Source: Obelidium mucronatum (Eukaryota > Chytridiomycota > Chytridiomycetes > Chytridiales > Chytriomycetaceae). Taken from it: a DNA stretch of 23,074 nucleotides. The notes under the pieces were generated by a model. That model was not told the DNA's origin. It saw only the letters and a list, made by a program, of their open reading frames with translations, and did not search any database. The DNA is taken from the NCBI GenBank assembly GCA_025765595.1, contig JAIVFH010000388.1:1-23074 (forward strand), given 5' to 3'. A program made the translations under genes and the position numbers. Every line of letters begins with the position of its first letter. Position 1 is the first letter of the stretch. Shown here piece after piece: positions 1-9,445 of the stretch.

Positions 1-368
1 TTTGGCATCATCATATACAATGTTTCTTACATTATGCCCTCCCTTTACAGATGTAGTCATCTTCAATCGAAGCGCGAGATTAACTGATGGCTAATGGAAT
101 AACGGTGACTGCGGATCCCCCCAAAAAAAAGCGATAGTTTTGGCAGCTCCTGATTCCTAGTGTTGGTCTCCTTTGAGTTGGATTCCGAGAACAAAGACGG
201 GATTGTTTTCAAAAAAAAGAAAAAGGAACGCGACACTAAGTTCTAGAAGGACAGACCAAATTGGAAGGGCAAAACTTGGAAGGGGAACTATTTGATTGGT
301 GGAAGCAAACAACGACAGAGAAGCGGTAATAAAAGTATGGTTTTTATGTCTTGTGCGTAACCTTCTAC

Positions 369-991
369 AAATTCGATTGGATAATGTATGGATCAGAAAG
401 TCTCTTGATCTGCGCCTGATTCGTCTCGCCATAACCCCTATCCATCAATACGACAGCCCATTCTTTCGAATACGCGATAGCTTCTTGGATCTGCGTTTCT
501 GTTTCAAAAACTGTAAATCCATCCTGGTGTGTGGAATATCTGTTGACTGGAATCCAATCCCAGGTGGATGGATGCTGGCTGTTTCGAGAGAGACGGAATT
601 CATAAAGAGGATCATATGTAATGTCCCATACGTCGGCCCTATTCTTTTGGTTTCAACGTGTAATAGCCAACAGCCCAAGCGTTTTCTACCATGAATGCGC
701 GAGACGGACCACTCGACATGTCTCGGTTCCTTCTGAAGCAATAATAAGCGGTTTCGAGAACTTGCAGATGCCCTCTATTTGTGGGTGGGATGGGGGGTGG
801 TTAACTGTTTTGCATACTGTTTTCAAAAAGAGACCTCTTGGATGTATCTCAATCGACCAGATGTCGTCAACTGGCTCCTTCTGAGCAGAAGCAACCGGCA
901 ATGGTTTGGAAAGCACATTCATGAACTCCTTGTAGAATCCATGGTTGTCAAGCAGAGTAAAGATGGTGTCCCGAAGTTGTTGATGACTCAT
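369..991 (-). pseudogene. Unrecognised protein-coding remnant with broken frame
   Basis: Function is not recognised. On the minus strand an ATG at 991 opens a protein-like frame starting MSHQQLRDTIFTLLDNHGF. Its first residues loosely resemble a LisH-type helix, but this is weak. Further downstream other frames take over: around 680-640 one contains ENAWAVGYYTLKP, and from about 635 to 371 a longer stretch contains WDITYDPLYEF, WDWIPVNRY and AYSKEWAVVLMDRGYGE before a TAG. These segments have natural-looking amino-acid composition, unlike random antisense frames. A possible intron lies near 830-750. At least one or two frame changes (near 690 and 640) cannot be explained by a clear GT-AG intron, so the locus is either decayed or carries sequence indels. 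The M43 protease lies divergently to the right. Real coding origin is moderately likely; the exact exon structure is uncertain. Confidence 0.35.
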
Positions 992-1393
992 TCCAAGTGT
1001 GTTTTTTTGTGCGCAAACCTCCCATCAAACAAACACCATTAACGTGATAAAATGATCAAATAATTATATACCGTGGCCTGATCCCGCATAATCTGTAACA
1101 TGTCTTTTCCAGCTTGCAATCAAAACTACCATAGAGAAACTTTTGAACTTTGCTAAAACAATGGAAGACAGAAGCAGTGGTGCCTTTACATTACAGCAAG
1201 GAGCCTGCACAAGCCGAGCTTCCGTGAAAAGGTTTCGGGCCGAGGAGGCGTCGTTCCTCTTGCATGTGAATACCCAGTGACAATCACTTAGGCTGCTGCC
1301 GCGCCACCCAGCGATAGACTTAAAAGCAGGCCCTCTCTCTGAAGAGAAACACCATCCCAAAAAACCAGAAAAAGTTCAAACCCAAGCATCATC
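992..1393. other. Divergent intergenic region
   Basis: About 400 bp between the minus-strand remnant and the plus-strand protease. No convincing coding frame is present. It presumably holds the protease promoter; an AT-rich ATTATATACC lies near 1063, but it is far from the start codon and I do not assign it as a TATA box. Confidence 0.4.
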
Positions 1394-2447
1394 ATGCGAT
1401 CCTTTGTAGTCTTTCTCGCTGCCACCCTTGTCCCCTTGGTTGCGGCCCGATGTGGTACTGCCGATTTACCACACCACAAGATTGTCGCCGCAGAATCACA
1501 CGTGCAAAGCTTTGTCGCTTCTCAGCACTTCCAGTCCTTTGCCGCCGCTGGCCCCATTATTGTCCCTACATGGTTCCACGTGATCACCAACGGAGCCGAA
1601 GGCGCTGTTTCCGACGCGGCAATCCAACAACAGATTTCCGTACTCAATGCCGACTATGCAGGAAAAGTCCAATTCAATTTGGCTGGTACCACCAGACAAA
1701 GCAACTCTGCCTGGTTCACAGCTGGACCAGAAGGTGCCGGTCTCTTGGATTACCAAAACATGAAGAGCACGTTACGTAAAGGCGGCCCCCGAAACACTCA
1801 ACGTGTATTATGTATACAAACAAGCCTAGGTTCTCCAGCTGGTTTACTCGTACTAGTCGCCACGTTCCCAACAGACTACTCCTCCAACCCCAAAACTTGA
1901 CGGTGTTCTTGTCCACTTTGGTTCCCTTCCAGGTGGCTCCTTGTCGTCATACAATCTGGGTAGAACTGCTACCCATGAGGTCGGTCACTGGCTTGGCCTT
2001 TATCACACTTTCCAAGGCGGTTGTGCTGCGCCAGGAGACTATGTTGATGATACCCCGGCTGAGGCTAGTCCAGCTTCTGGATGCCCTACTGGTCAAGATT
2101 CTTGTGCTAGTGCGCAGTTCCCCGGGTTGGACCCGATTACAAACTACATGGATTACTCTGTGGACTCTTGCATGACCAACTTTACTCCTGGACAGCATAC
2201 CCGTATTCAACAGTTTTACGCTGCCTTCAGAAACACTGGGGGTGCTGTCACCACCACTACTACCACCACTACTACTAAGGCGGCTACTTCTGCCAGCAAA
2301 ACCACGAAAGCTGCTTCCACTACCTCCGCTTCCGGCAGCGGACCAGTTGTTGGCGGTTCTTGTACCCAAGGTGTTTCTCAGTGCTACAACAAGACCATGT
2401 ACTACTGCCAAGGCTCCAAGTGGATTGTCTGGTGCTCTCCATGTTAA
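1394..2447 (+). CDS. Secreted M43 (pappalysin-type) zinc metalloprotease, frame-interrupted
   Basis: Extracellular zinc endopeptidase of the fungal MEP1/M43B type. The start at 1394 is followed by a signal peptide ([18 protein letters not shown]). The catalytic zinc motif [11 protein letters not shown] fits HExxHxxGxxH, and the Met-turn appears as NYMDYS. After the protease domain come a Thr/Ser/Ala-rich linker (about 2245-2340) and a short tail with five Cys that resembles a CBM19-like chitin-binding module (inference). The frame is broken at three homopolymer-type places: a CCCCC run at 1786-1790 (one base extra), an AAA at 1817-1820 (two extra), and an AAAA at 1892-1895 (one extra). Allowing for these, the sequence reads continuously as an M43 protein ([13 protein letters not shown], then [14 protein letters not shown]). 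No splice sites fit these breaks. All key catalytic residues are intact, so indel error is as likely as real inactivation. An AATAAA at about 2562 may be the polyadenylation signal. Confidence 0.85.
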
Positions 2448-2865
2448 ACCAACAAAAAAAAAGGTTAACCAATTCTCTCGTATTTCCATTCTTCCTTTTT
2501 TTTTTGTTTTCTCTTACTCTCTTCTTCTTTCTTCTTGGTTTCTACTGATGGAAGTTCTATGAAATAAAAACAAAGAAGATTGTTGAATCTATCGAAATTG
2601 TTAATTTATTTGTTGAACGCTTTTACATCTTTCTCCAAAAAAGGAAGATATGTAAATATGTCTTGTTAATATTGATAACTTTATTAACTTCAATCCAATA
2701 CAACCACCTCTTGATGTCAACAGCTGCTTTGCAATATAACTCCTCTCACAACAAAAGGAAAGAAAAAAAAAGGCAACAACAATTCCAAAAATTCAACTCC
2801 CAAATTCAAAACACCTCCGACAACGACTTAGACAAAAAAAATCAACTTTAACTAGAAACGGAAAA
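2448..2865. other. Convergent 3' intergenic region
   Basis: AT-rich, 418 bp between the 3' ends of the protease and the Tra2-like gene. It contains the likely protease 3' UTR with an AATAAA near 2562. The short open frame at 2663-2851 is Lys/Gln/Asn-rich low complexity and not convincing. Nothing else seen. Confidence 0.5.
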
Positions 2866-4237
2866 TCAATCTCTAGGAGGGAGTGGAGAGCGACTTCTGG
2901 AACGAGGTGGTAAAGGACGGCGATCTCCCTCTGGTTCTCCCATCACTGAATCATGATGGTGAGAATCAAGAGGAGCAGAACCATTCGATGGACCATTGTC
3001 TACACCGCCACCAACAGCACCACCACCGCCATTGCTACCGCGTCTGTCAACATCATCTCTTTCAACGCTTCCACGTCTATCATCCCCACCTCTGCCACGT
3101 CTATCATCACGATCATCTCGTGGTTCACGACGGTAATGATCATCATCTCCACCACGACGTCCTCCATCACGAACTTGGTCAGGTCGGCCCATGTACTGTC
3201 CTGGTCTGTTTGTTGGTGTTGTTGTTGTTGAGTTATAATTTGATGAGTTTTCTTAATTTGATGTTGAAGGGTTGTGAGTGTGTTGAGGTTGAGGTGTTGA
3301 GGGATGTTTTTTGTTTTCAAGTTGATTGCCTTCTTCTACTTCTTCTTCTCCAATCTTCTCCATTGTAGTCAAAAGGGAAACAGGTTTGGGTGTTATATTC
3401 TTTACGTTGAGTCATGGCCTCTCTTTGTCAGTGAAAAATCTACACGCATGCGACGGTCGTTGAAGTCCTGAATCAAAGAAATCAGAGAACAGTAAAATAA
3501 AAAGGAAAATAAAAAAAAATAAAAAAAAAATAGGTTTACATATCCATTCATGGTTTCACGGGCTTTCGTGGCAGCATCCACATCTTCAAAAGTAATGAAG
3601 CCAAAGCCACGAGACTTGTTTGTCTGGGTGACAGTGTTAGGGCGGAGATAAAAAAAAAAGAAAGCAAGTGCTTGGTTGAATCAAACAAACATACATTCTT
3701 GTCGTACAAGATGGCGATATCCTGGATGCGGCCAAACTCGCCAAACAGCTTCTCCAAGTCGCGCTCTCTGGTCAAGATGCTGAGCCCAAAGACTCCCAGC
3801 ACATTGCATGGTTCTGGGGTGCCCTGTGTTGTGTTTGAGTGGTTAATTACGCCCCCGACAGACGCGCGGCACGCACTCTGGCTGTCGGCGAGATGTGCCT
3901 GCGGGGCGGCCTGGCGTCCCTGTAGCGGTCCCTGCCTCTGTCGTCGTCCCTGTAGTACGGCCTGCGGGGCGGCGAGCGCGAGCGCGACCTGCATGGCGCC
4001 GGGTTAATTCTCTGTTCGTCTATCTTTCTCTGTCTTCTCTCTGCTTTGCGCCCCCACGCACCGTCGGCGGCGGTACTCGTCGCGCCGGTAGTCGTCCCGC
4101 TCGCGCCGGTAGTCGTCGCGCCGGAAGTCGTCGCGCCGCTCGCCGTAGTCGCGCGCCGGCGGGTAGTACTCGTCGCGCGGGTAGTGCGCGTGCGCGTGCG
4201 CGGGCGGCGGGTACGAGGACGGGGCGTACGGGTCCAT
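2866..4237 (-). CDS. Tra2-like SR splicing factor (RS-RRM-RS)
   Basis: Nuclear RNA-binding splicing regulator of the Transformer-2 type. Six exons join in frame: 4237-4062, 3988-3877, 3823-3695, 3623-3540, 3467-3406 and 3205-2866, giving 300 aa. Residues 1-95 are an N-terminal Tyr/Arg/Asp-rich and RS region (RRRRSRSRSPPRRPYYR). The RRM spans about 100-180, with RNP2 LGVFGL and RNP1 SRGFGFITF. It is followed by the Tra2-style linker FSLTKRGHDSTPGQYMGRP, which closely parallels the TKR...TPTPGIYMGRP linker of animal TRA2 proteins. The C-terminus is Arg/Asp/Gly-rich and ends in PRSRSRSPLPPRD. The Tra2 linker is split by intron 5 (3405-3206), which supports the model. The first two exons are strongly GC-rich. 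The start codon lies only 47 bp downstream of the Arb2-like gene's stop on the same strand. Confidence 0.88.
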
Positions 4238-4284
4238 CGCTGGTTCGTTTGTTGTGATAAAAATAAAAATTAAAAGTAAAATAA

Positions 4285-5399
4285 TTACACCAGCGTTTTC
4301 AAAAAGGCAAACACGAAATCAATTGCAACTACTGTCGTCTGATCATGCTGCTCCGTTCCCGCTGACACGAGCTCAACACCACACGAATCAACACCGACGG
4401 CTTTCCCCAACTCGAAATCACTTTGCACGAAATTCACGCTGAGTTGTGAGAATAGCGTTTTCTTTTCACTCTTTCCCTTGCTGCTGCCTGCGAAAAACCC
4501 GCCATACCCATGCACGGAATCTGTCAACGCAATTGCACGCAACCTTCCCAGATGCTCATCGCGTTCATGCTCCAACGTTTCAACCAATTTTTGCATACAG
4601 ACTCCACCAAAACTATGCGCAACAACAAAAACCGAAGTGGCGGCTGGCGTTTTCGACACGATATTTTTCCAGACGTATTGCACGTGTTTCTCTGGCGATT
4701 CGCTCCCACGAATAAGCACATTGTTGATTCGGTTCAAGTTGTTGTTGAGGATCAGGACATTATAGCCTTCCTTCTTTTGCGCTCTGTCAACGTATTCAAG
4801 CATGCTGCCTTTGTATACTGATTCATTGATTACAATCTTGCGTCTTGGATGTGATGGTGTTAACGGGGGGGTTTTTTTTTTTTTGTATTTTTTGATGAAG
4901 GAAGATTCCAAAAAAAAAAAAAAAAAAAACTTACGCCCATTGCCCAACTTGGATCGACATTCCGGGAACCAGAAGAAGAAGCGGTTTATTTGAATCCCAG
5001 ATTCCAGGACTATTTTCCGTTTTTTTCGTTTCGTTTGTTATTGAAGACCCCTATAAACACAATGTCCAATCAAATCACACCCACCCACCTCATGAAAACA
5101 GTGCTTGTTGGTTCGCCCTCGACAGCATCCAAAGGAACGGTTTGCGCAATCAATCCACAATCATGGACAAGTCGTTCGCAAATCAAATCCGTCATGACGG
5201 CTGTCGGAGGGTTATCAGTGAAGGGACCCAGAAAAAAAAAATCCCAATATCTACCTCCAACATCTTCATAGTGTCGCTGGTTGTACGCTTGATCCGATCG
5301 TTTCACAACGAATTCATACGGGTTTCCTGTTTTCAGCTGGACAAGCCTTTCGTCCGCGTTGACTTTGTATCCCAAAGTGGCGAGTGCTGCGACAGCCAT
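4285..5399 (-). CDS. Arb2/FAM172-like alpha/beta-hydrolase-fold protein
   Basis: Four exons (5399-5255, 5200-5089, 5009-4935, 4843-4285) join in frame to give 296 aa. The joined protein shows the Arb2/FAM172 pattern: an N-terminal segment ending in STVFMS, then LLLLVPGMSIQVGQWARK, then GYNVLILNNNLN, and a nucleophile-elbow-like VVAHSFGG with the central Ser. Conserved motifs cross exon joins (GQWARK crosses intron 3), which supports the splicing. In fission yeast Arb2 belongs to an Argonaute chaperone complex, and animal FAM172A has been linked to chromatin and splicing regulation; the role here is inferred. Introns are short (54, 79 and 91 bp). A 3.4-kb transposon begins 39 bp upstream of the start codon, so the native promoter has probably been displaced or replaced. 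The polypyrimidine and poly-A tracts in intron 3 are long. Confidence 0.82.
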
Positions 5400-5438
5400 T
5401 TTTTTTTTTTTGGTTACTTTATTATTGTTTATATTTTA

Positions 5439-5657
5439 GCTGATTGCTGAAAGAATGCAACAAACAAATTTTTTTTTTTATTTTCCGAGTGGTTTTACGG
5501 TGGTTCTGCGGTTATTCTACGGTTGATTTTAAAGTGAATTCACGGTTTTTTTTTTAGGCTTGTCGCGCGTGATCGCGTTCACTTGATGCGCGCGTGATTC
5601 GGAATGTGCTGCACGCACTGTGCGTCTTTCGTCTTTTTCCAAAGTTCAACAGAAAAC
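5439..5657 (+). repeat. Left terminal inverted repeat
   Basis: Matches the right repeat 8589-8823 in inverted orientation over about 219 bp, with differences mostly in T-run lengths and one 17-bp duplication present only on the right. It includes three 11-bp tandem units at 5490-5522 (TGGTTTTACGG, TGGTTCTGCGG, TTATTCTACGG), a CG-rich stretch near 5563-5600 (GTCGCGCGTGATCGCG) and an imperfect palindrome ACGCACTGTGCGT at about 5623-5635. It ends a few bases before the transposase start codon and therefore probably contains its promoter (inference). Confidence 0.93.
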
Positions 5658-5666
5658 GAAGACACC

Positions 5667-6756
5667 ATGACTTACTCAAGGGATGTGCGCTTGCTCGTGG
5701 TTTTGGACATGATTGATGGTATTTCAGTCAGAGCATCAGCCGCCAAATACCGCATCCACTATTCCACTGTTTCAAGAGTTCGACGTTGTTGGAATCAGTA
5801 CGGCTTGTTGTTCAATCCTCTCGCCAAAGGAAATGGAAGGAAGAGGGTTCTATGCAAACGTGCTATCAAGGTGTTTTATTTCATTCTGCATCCCTCTCTA
5901 ACAACGTCTACAGCATCTACAATTCCTTTTTCGACAAACCTGTGATTGGTATATATTTGAAATTCAAGAAGAATTAGAGAAGGCAACAGGCCAGAGAGTT
6001 TCTGTGGCAACAGTCTGGCGGGCCTTGCAACGAATTGGGTTGACTCATAAAGAGGTAAAACAAGACAATTGTATCTCCATTTGCTAATTTACATAGATTT
6101 CGAGACGGGCGTCAGAGAGAAATGAAGCCCAGCGAGCCGCCTTTATCCAGTTCATCTCTCAATTTGATCGGAAGGAGTTGGTCTTCTTTGACGAAGCGGC
6201 CTGGAATGAAATATCTCTGGAACGGCGTCGGGGATATGCTTTGAAAGGGATGCGAGCTGTATGTACTTCGCCTTTTGTGCGGGGGCCAAGATACACAATT
6301 CTGGCCGCTTGCTCTTTATCACACGGTTACCTGGCTTACGAGATACATGGAGGGCCTATGAAATCGGAAGATGTCCTGTCATTCCTGGTTGAAAAGCTGG
6401 TTAGTTACCCTGCCCATCAGTGTTTTTCACTCTACTCATTTCCTTCCACATAGCTTCCGAAGTGCAACAGGTATCCTGGCCCCAACTCAGTTCTCATATG
6501 CGACAATGCTCGAATCCATAAGGACCCGGAAATTCAGCGTGTTTGCTTTGACGCAGGAGTCCTTCTGATTTATCTTCCTCCTTATTCACCGGACTTCACA
6601 CCAATTGAGCCGTCATTCTTCCATGTCAAGCAGTGGCTGAGACGAAATAGAGACTGGGTTCGAACTGTTGATCGTCATGAAGCAATCAAGGCTGCATGTA
6701 CTTCTTTTTCACCTTCCCTTGCCGACAGCTGCTATCGTTATTGTAATTACAAATAA
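5667..6756 (+). CDS. DD34E transposase (IS630-Tc1/mariner)
   Basis: Cut-and-paste DNA transposase. Four exons, 5667-5870, 5914-6054, 6097-6399 and 6454-6756, join in frame to 316 aa with introns of 42-54 bp. The N-terminus is a two-part helix-turn-helix DNA-binding region: SVRASAAKYRIHYSTVSRV at about residue 20-40, then IQEELEKATGQRVSVATVW at about 85-105. The DDE catalytic core shows VFFDEAAWN (first Asp), LICDNARIH (second Asp) and YSPDFTPIEP (Glu); 34 residues separate the second Asp from the Glu, giving DD34E. I chose the start at 5667 because the in-frame ATG at 5604 lies within the inverted repeat. No stop or frameshift is present in the spliced frame, so the gene looks intact. The terminal stop lies in an A-rich AAATAAAAAC. 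Confidence 0.9.
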
Positions 6757-6916
6757 AAACAAACTTCTAATCCTTTATTTTCATTTATACATTGTGTGAA
6801 ATTTATTTTTGGTGTGTTTAGTCTATTTTCGATTTCTCTGTGTTCTTTCACAGACACTTCATACTTTGTTTATTGATAGAAACTGAACAACAAAAGAAAA
6901 GATACAGGAAAAAGAT

Positions 6917-8426
6917 TCACTCATAATCTTCAAAGAAGCTACCGCGTTTATCAGAAACTCTGACACGAATACTCAGGTCCTTGTCAGTACCAAACAAACT
7001 CAATAACTTCGCATTCAAGCCTACTTGAACGCCACCCACAAATCCTGTCATAGTGAAGTCTTGAAACAAATCAAACGGAAAATTGACGATTTCCAGCAAG
7101 CTGGTAATGGTGTCCTCTGGACCAACAAAAAGTGGGTCTGGATGAGACTTGAAAGACAAATTCCCGCTGATGCTCTTTTCAAGAGCAATATTGGCATTAA
7201 TTGACTTTCGCACCTCTGGCTTTGGAGTTGACACTGGATTTGGAGCTTGGGATTCAGAAGCCTGGCCCTGGGTCGGATCTTGAGGCAAAGGGGGTGCAGC
7301 AGCGGCGGGACCATTGGGTGTATGGAAGGCATGAGAATAAGCTGGTGGTTTGGAGATTGTGACTGCAAACTTGGAATCGAAGATTGGAATGTTTGGTGGG
7401 TTGGATAGGGTCACTTCCGTTTCTTCTGGATCTCTCTGTTTGGGTTGAGTAAAGCCCTATTGTGCCCAATATCCAATACTTACAAGATAGGCAACCCATT
7501 GACGAATGTGATCTGGAGAGAGTAACATATGTCTGCTGTCAGGCAGAACAAAACATCCAGCTCTGTGCTTCTCATCAATGGTGCAAACATTACAGATTTG
7601 GCGTCGAAGCTGCATTTCTGTTTCATTCTCATTGATTTCCTTGGTAGCAACCAATGTTCGTCTTGCAGCGGCTAAGTTTCTTGGAGCTGTAATTTGTGGT
7701 TAAAAAAAAATAAAAAGCCCACCACAGAACTTTACCTGGAACAGCCTCTTGGGCTGGAATTGCCTTAAAGATTACAAAGGAATTGGAGCTCTTCCAGTTT
7801 TGAAGTCTCACCTCAAAAACATCATTGTGAGTGATGTTTTCAATATTGGCAGACTTTGTTCCGCGAAAACCAAGCCCAACCAGATTTGTCCAAGCCGGCA
7901 TTCTTTCAGTCACCCTTTGCATAAACAAGTGGATTGTCATAGATCTCAATTCCTGAGAACTAATTGGAATCGCCGTTGAGTCCAGTTGTGTTTTTGTTGA
8001 ACCTCCAAATGGTAAGCAAATAACAGGAAACACTGTCAACATTAGAATGAATTAGACCTTAACAGCCAAACATTGAAAAGTTGAAGGTAAAGTATGACTT
8101 ACATATAGGGACCTCTGCCTCATCGCGTTTTTGCTTCTTGAAAAAAGGCTCATCATCAACTGTGTCTGCAGCAACGTCCACCCATGAACCATCACAAGAT
8201 ACGTCATTTTCCTTGTCTATTTAAATAAACACCATTTAGCGTACTCAACACGTAGAATGAACTTATGAAGAACTTAACTTGATTGGGCTTGCTTTCTGAT
8301 CGCATCAAAATCACCACGGTGATGGCGGCACAATGCGATATGCCCTCTTGGCTTCACTGCTGGTTGAGAATCGTGCCGTCTTGAGTTCACATCAGGAGCT
8401 TCCTTCTCCTTCACGATAACTCCCAT
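6917..8426 (-). CDS. Transposon accessory protein of unknown function
   Basis: Not recognised. Five exons (8426-8279, 8216-8103, 8032-7736, 7686-7484, 7435-6917) join in frame to about 426 aa. Visible features are an N-terminal Lys/Arg-rich segment with LCRHH, an acidic/basic patch (DDEPFFKKQKRDEAE, possible nuclear localisation), and a central domain ending near KSSNSFVIFKAIP. A cysteine/histidine cluster CNVCTIDEKHRAGCFVLP...H at about residue 215-245 might bind zinc. A Pro/Ala-rich linker precedes a C-terminal region with LLEIVNFPFDLFQDF. The last intron is 48 bp if the acceptor at 7436-7437 is used; a nearer acceptor would give only 27 bp, so I preferred the former. The gene is convergent with the transposase and starts inside the right TIR. 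It may help transposition or regulate the element; this is inference from location only. Confidence 0.72.
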
Positions 8427-8588
8427 ATTGTTTCCTGGTGCGCGGCTACTTGGTAAGCAACCGCATATTCCTGCATTCTACAATTTGGAGAACTTTACAC
8501 GCTATATAGTCTGCGACATGGTGGTACCTTTTTGCAATGCAAACATTCGTTGCAAAAGTAGCAAGCACTTCGATTGATCGTTGTCATT

Positions 8589-8823
8589 GTTTTCTGTTGA
8601 ACTTTGGAAAAAGACGAACTTTGGAAAAAGACGAAAGACGCACAGTGCGTGCAGCACATTCCGAATCACGCGCGCATCAAGTGAACGCGATCACGCGCGA
8701 CAAGCCTAAAAAAAAACCGTGAATTCACTTTAAAATCAACCGTAGAATAACCGCAGAACCACCGTAAAACCACTCGGAAAATAAATAAAAAAATTTGTTT
8801 GTTGCATTCTTTCAGCAATCAGC
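8589..8823 (-). repeat. Right terminal inverted repeat
   Basis: Inverted copy of 5439-5657. It carries the same three 11-bp units in inverse orientation at 8740-8772 and a 17-bp tandem duplication (GAACTTTGGAAAAAGAC at 8599-8615 and again 8616-8632) that exists once on the left. Probably contains binding sites for the transposase and the promoter of the accessory gene (inference). Confidence 0.93.
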
Positions 8824-8825
8824 TA

Positions 8826-9280
8826 TTATTTGTAAATACGGAAACAACATACTATTGGATAACTTGAAACTATTATAGAGCCCTAAACAATGAATGGGGG
8901 CGCTTTTAAATTTCGCCAACGCGTTGTTTTTTTGTTCAGAACGAGGCTTCGCCTACAACAAACAGAGTCGGGAAAACAAAAAACCTACAGTACTTCCCCC
9001 CCATTTCCCAGCAATTACCAACCAAAAAAAAAAATTGTTAAAGGCAAAGGGGAGGTCTCTCATGGGGAATCATTTTATCCAAGAATATGTCGTTTCAAAA
9101 AAAAATCCCTTTTCAAATGAACGCTGCTTCCACAGCTTCCATCGCAACTTGCTGCAATTGTGGTACAACATGAATAGAGTATCTTTGGAGAAAATGGCGG
9201 AGAGAGAATTCAATTTCTTCAGGTTTACAGAGCTGAGTTTAGCTTAGGATCATATAGTAGGTTCAAATTTGAAGTGCATC
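8826..9280. other. Intergenic region, no gene seen
   Basis: About 455 bp between the transposon and the tRNA. Two overlapping open frames (8890-9247) have low-complexity, unnatural composition and no recognisable motif. Nothing else supported. Confidence 0.4.
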
Positions 9281-9354
9281 GCCTCCTTAGCTCAGTTGGT
9301 CAGATCGCCTGCCTAGTAAGCAGGAAGTCAGCGGTTCAAATCCGCTAGGAGGCA
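9281..9354 (+). tRNA. tRNA-Thr (AGT anticodon)
   Basis: A full cloverleaf can be drawn. The acceptor stem GCCTCCT pairs with AGGAGGC, followed by discriminator A. The anticodon stem CCTGC/GCAGG encloses the loop CTAGTAA, giving anticodon AGT (threonine ACT/ACC codons after A-to-I editing). The T arm is AGCGG-TTCAAAT-CCGCT. The internal pol III A box is TAGCTCAGTTGG (9288-9299) and the B box GGTTCAAATCC (9333-9343). No intron, and no CCA encoded, as expected in a eukaryote. Confidence 0.96.
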
Positions 9355-9360
9355 TACACC

Positions 9361-9364
9361 TTTT
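9361..9364 (+). terminator. RNA polymerase III T-run terminator
   Basis: TTTT begins six bases after the tRNA discriminator base, the standard pol III stop signal. Confidence 0.7.
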
Positions 9365-9445
9365 CTTTCGTGACTTTGCAGTCAATCATCATTCAACTTC
9401 TGAAAAAAAAAAACACGAACAATACTAAACAAAAAAAAAAAAATA

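Larger units (their letters stand above)
5437..8825. mobile_element. Complete Tc1/mariner-superfamily transposon with two convergent genes
   Basis: The element proper is 5439-8823 (3,385 bp), flanked by TA dinucleotides at 5437-5438 and 8824-8825, the target duplication expected for Tc1/mariner. Both ends begin GCTGATTGCTGAAAGAATGC when read inward. The terminal inverted repeats are about 219 bp (left) and 235 bp (right). Inside are a DD34E transposase gene (+) starting just inside the left TIR and an accessory gene (-) starting inside the right TIR, so the two converge with about 160 bp between stops. Nearly identical TIRs and an uninterrupted spliced transposase suggest recent insertion. 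Typical Tc1/mariner elements are shorter and carry one gene, so the size and second gene are unusual. Confidence 0.92.

Noticed and set aside
2883..3368. Plus-strand open frames opposite the Tra2-like gene
   Set aside because: His/Leu/Val-rich shadow of the RS and GGG repeats of the real minus-strand exon.
5604..5666. Upstream in-frame ATG for the transposase
   Set aside because: It lies inside the terminal inverted repeat and would add a Cys-rich segment not expected in the family.
7457..7483. A 27-bp intron in the accessory gene
   Set aside because: A GT-AG pair exists and keeps frame, but it would be far below the smallest other introns here. The next AG gives a 48-bp intron also in frame.
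8890..9247. Two overlapping plus-strand open frames before the tRNA
   Set aside because: No motif, no natural composition, no splice continuation to a neighbouring coding segment.
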